Assembly: GCA_019237595.1 (NCBI GenBank)
Contig: JAFAGU010000014.1
Span: 1-6,996, forward strand
Length of the DNA stretch: 6,996 bases
Origin: Betaproteobacteria bacterium
Lineage (GTDB): Bacteria; Pseudomonadota; Gammaproteobacteria; Burkholderiales; SG8-39
Reading direction: 5' to 3'
Below are positions 4,942 through 6,996 of this stretch, piece by piece. Position numbers and translations under genes: made by a program. The notes under the pieces were generated by a model that was not told the DNA's origin, did not search any database, and worked only from the letters and a program-made list of their open reading frames with translations. Each line of letters starts with the position of its first letter. Position 1 is the first letter of the stretch.

Positions 4942-6996
4942 CTAAGGATGCGTCGCCATGGCGATTTGTCCGGCCTTCCAGCGCAGGTAGACCTTTGTGA
5001 TCTCTGCCGCGATTGAGGCCAAGCACATAAACGGGAGCATGAAAATCCAATCGGCGACGCTTAGAGGCACTGTGCCGAAGAACGGATTCAGGAAAGGCAC
5101 ATACACCGCCACGAGCACGAGGAGGAGCGAGCTTCCGTTCGCCCATAGCATCCACGGGTTGGAGAAGAGGCCGGTCGCGAACATGCTGTAGTGCTCCGAG
5201 CGGGCCGTGAACGCTCTGAGAAGCTCCGAGACGCACAGGGTCGTGAACGCAATGGTCTGTGCATGCGCCAGATCATCGGGATACGCCTTGAGGGCTAGCC
5301 AGTAGGCCCAGAGCACGGCGGCCGTCATGACAACCGCCTGCACTGCAGTGCCAACCTGCATCTCCCAGTTGATGATCGGCTCCTTGGTTGGCCTGGGCGG
5401 CAAGCTCATGATGTCCTTGTCGCCTTTCTCCATCCCGAGAGCGAGCGCGGGTGCGCCGTCGGTGACGAGGTTCAGCATCAGGAGCTGCACCGGCCGAAGC
5501 GGCAGCGGCCAGCCAAAAAGCATCGCGAGGAAGATGATCAGTATCTCGCCGATGTTGCACGAGATAAGGTAGTAGACGAACTTGCGAATGTTGGAATAGA
5601 TGATGCGGCCTTCCTCGATCGCCGAAACGATGCTCGCGTAGTTGTCGTCGGTGAGCACCATGTCGGCGGTCTCCTTCGAGACGTCGGTTCCGGTGATTCC
5701 CATCGAAATGCCGATGCTCGCGCGCTTCAGGGCGGGGGCATCGTTCACACCGTCGCCCGTCATGGCGACGACGTGGCCGCGGGCCTTGAAGGCATCGACA
5801 ATCTTGGTCTTGTGCGCGGGCGACACGCGGCAGCAGACGCAGATCTGGTCGACCTGCTTGGCGAGCTCCTCGTCGCTCATCTTGTCGAGCTCGGCGCCAG
5901 TTACGACCTTGCCGCCAGGGACGAGAATGCCGATTTCGCGCGCGATCGCCTCGGCCGTGTCCTTGTAGTCGCCCGTCACCATCACGGTCTTCAAGCCCGC
6001 CTTCCTTGCAATCGCCACCGCCTCCTTCACTTCGGGGCGCGCCGGGTCGATCATGCCAAGGAGTCCGACAAACGTGAGGTCCTTCTCGACCGCGTCGGGC
6101 GTGACCTGCGCCGGCACGCCGTCGAGGCCGCGGTAAGCGACGCCCAGCACGCGGAGCGCCTGGCGAGCCATGTCCTGATTGGCGGCAAGGATCTCCGCCT
6201 TTTTGTCGGGCGTGAGCGGGATCGACTTTCCGTTCTCGGCGACGCCGGTGCAGAGATCGAGAATGACATCGGGCGCACCCTTGACGAACGCGACCGTCTC
6301 CGGGCAATCAAAGCGCAACGTCGCCCTTCGCTGGTGAACCGTGGTCATGCGCTTACGGTCGGAGTCAAAGGGAATCTCCGCCACTCGCGGCAGGGCATTC
6401 TCTAGGTCCTTCCGCGATACGCCGGCCTTCGCCGCGACCACCACGAGCGCTCCTTCGGTTGGATCACCAACGATCCTCCAGGACTTTGTCTGGTGCTCCT
6501 CGCCACTTTCTTCGAGTAGCTTCGTAAGCGCCCCCTGCCCGAGGCCGAGGAGCAGCTCGCTCATCGAGGTGAGGAGCCCTTCCTGCTGGATGTCGATCGC
6601 TGGATAGCCAAAGCGCGCGGTGAATTCGAGCGGATAAATGCCATTAGAGTTGACGATGCAGTTGATGTCCATCGAGCCCCTGTACCCCGCGCCGGCAAGG
6701 CGCGATTCCATCTTCTTGAGGGTCGAATTGAAGAGGCGGTTCGGCTCGCTCCAGAACATCGTCGTGCCCATCTCGCCGGTGGCCGGGCCGATATCCCCGG
6801 GAAAAAGCTTCTTGTGCTCGAAGTTCACGCAGATCGGCGAGAGGAACTCCTTTCCGTTGAAGAAGGCGCACACCGCCACCTCGACGCCGGTGATGCGCTT
6901 CTGCAGCTGGAACTCCTTGATGCGCTCGGCGTGATGACTCTTGTAGTCCTTGAGCACCTCGAGGACGTCCCGGCCGTCTTCCTCCTCACCCACGAA
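4942..6996 (-). CDS. PurD-like ATP-grasp fragment fused in frame to C-terminal half of a P2A-type cation ATPase (partial)
   Basis: The frame runs past the window edge: it is open through the last codon (TTC) before a GTG at 6991-6993, so that GTG is not a trusted start. Numbering from it gives 683 residues. Residues 1-~155 resemble the end of a PurD-like (phosphoribosylamine-glycine ligase) ATP-grasp domain: ITGVEVAVCAFFNGKEF (34-50), NFEHKKLFPGDIGPATGEMG (57-76) and GIYPLEFTARFGYPAI (118-133). From ~172 (WRIVGDPTEGAL) it is a P2A ATPase: FVKGAPD (236-242), MVTGD (338-342), MTGDGVNDAP (411-420), then six predicted membrane segments M5-M10 (about 472-494, 498-520, 545-568, 577-594, 613-636, 645-667). 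Calcium-type ligands persist: N480 and E483 in M5 and N508, T511, D512 in M6. Missing are M1-M4, the actuator domain and the DKTGT aspartate, so ordinary pumping is not possible. The join lies near 6480-6540. It could be a deletion fusion, a pseudogene or an assembly chimera. Confidence 0.82.
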   Translation of the reverse strand, partial: FVGEEEDGRDVLEVLKDYKSHHAERIKEFQLQKRITGVEVAVCAFFNGKEFLSPICVNFEHKKLFPGDIGPATGEMGTTMFWSEPNRLFNSTLKKMESRLAGAGYRGSMDINCIVNSNGIYPLEFTARFGYPAIDIQQEGLLTSMSELLLGLGQGALTKLLEESGEEHQTKSWRIVGDPTEGALVVVAAKAGVSRKDLENALPRVAEIPFDSDRKRMTTVHQRRATLRFDCPETVAFVKGAPDVILDLCTGVAENGKSIPLTPDKKAEILAANQDMARQALRVLGVAYRGLDGVPAQVTPDAVEKDLTFVGLLGMIDPARPEVKEAVAIARKAGLKTVMVTGDYKDTAEAIAREIGILVPGGKVVTGAELDKMSDEELAKQVDQICVCCRVSPAHKTKIVDAFKARGHVVAMTGDGVNDAPALKRASIGISMGITGTDVSKETADMVLTDDNYASIVSAIEEGRIIYSNIRKFVYYLISCNIGEILIIFLAMLFGWPLPLRPVQLLMLNLVTDGAPALALGMEKGDKDIMSLPPRPTKEPIINWEMQVGTAVQAVVMTAAVLWAYWLALKAYPDDLAHAQTIAFTTLCVSELLRAFTARSEHYSMFATGLFSNPWMLWANGSSLLLVLVAVYVPFLNPFFGTVPLSVADWIFMLPFMCLASIAAEITKVYLRWKAGQIAMATHP

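Noticed and set aside
4817..5236. N-terminal extension of the dienelactone-hydrolase-like frame
   Set aside because: It runs inside the ATPase coding region and has no family similarity; the signal peptide begins at the TTG at 4816.
5273..6405. Long open frames opposite or out of frame with the ATPase (5273-6307 minus, 5773-6405 plus)
   Set aside because: They are low-complexity, arginine- and alanine-rich translations typical of GC-rich shadow frames, while the ATPase frame has clear family motifs throughout.

Overview
The window is GC-rich DNA with compact gene packing, GTG and TTG starts, a Tat-type lipoprotein signal and short intergenic palindromes. This suits a proteobacterium (alpha, beta or gamma); nothing here fixes the genus. 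No rRNA, tRNA, CRISPR array, insertion sequence or phage gene is visible.

Layout. Almost all genes lie on the minus strand. From the left: a GFA/CENP-V-type zinc protein (108-491); an exported alpha/beta hydrolase of the monoacylglycerol-lipase type, trimmed here to a GTG start at 1587; a candidate 59-residue lipoprotein (1706-1885) begun by TTG; and two single-domain MEDS sensory proteins (2058-2651 and 2648-3451) joined by an ATGA stop/start overlap. The only convincing plus-strand gene encodes a 94-residue secreted protein (3595-3879). It diverges from the MEDS pair across a 143-bp gap holding a plausible promoter and a nested hairpin. It converges, across a strong hairpin and a palindromic repeat, on an exported dienelactone-hydrolase-like enzyme (3983-4816, TTG start).

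Right edge. The frame from 4942 to the window edge is the most unusual object. Its first ~155 residues are the end of a PurD-like ATP-grasp ligase. These run in frame into the C-terminal ~505 residues of a P2A-type (calcium-like) cation ATPase, which joins in the middle of the nucleotide-binding domain. The ATPase part keeps KGAPD, TGD, GDGVNDAP and the M5/M6 cation ligands, but lacks M1-M4, the actuator domain and the DKTGT phosphorylation site. It is a genuine deletion fusion, a decayed gene, or an assembly chimera; the sequence alone cannot decide.

How the genes relate. The MEDS pair is almost certainly co-expressed and probably works as one sensory or partner-binding unit. The two hydrolases are both exported but belong to different families and are not neighbours. 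I see no convincing single pathway that joins the whole window. Short palindromes with a GTCCGCTT/AAGCGGAC stem and 8-nt loop recur between genes and look like a dispersed REP-like repeat family.
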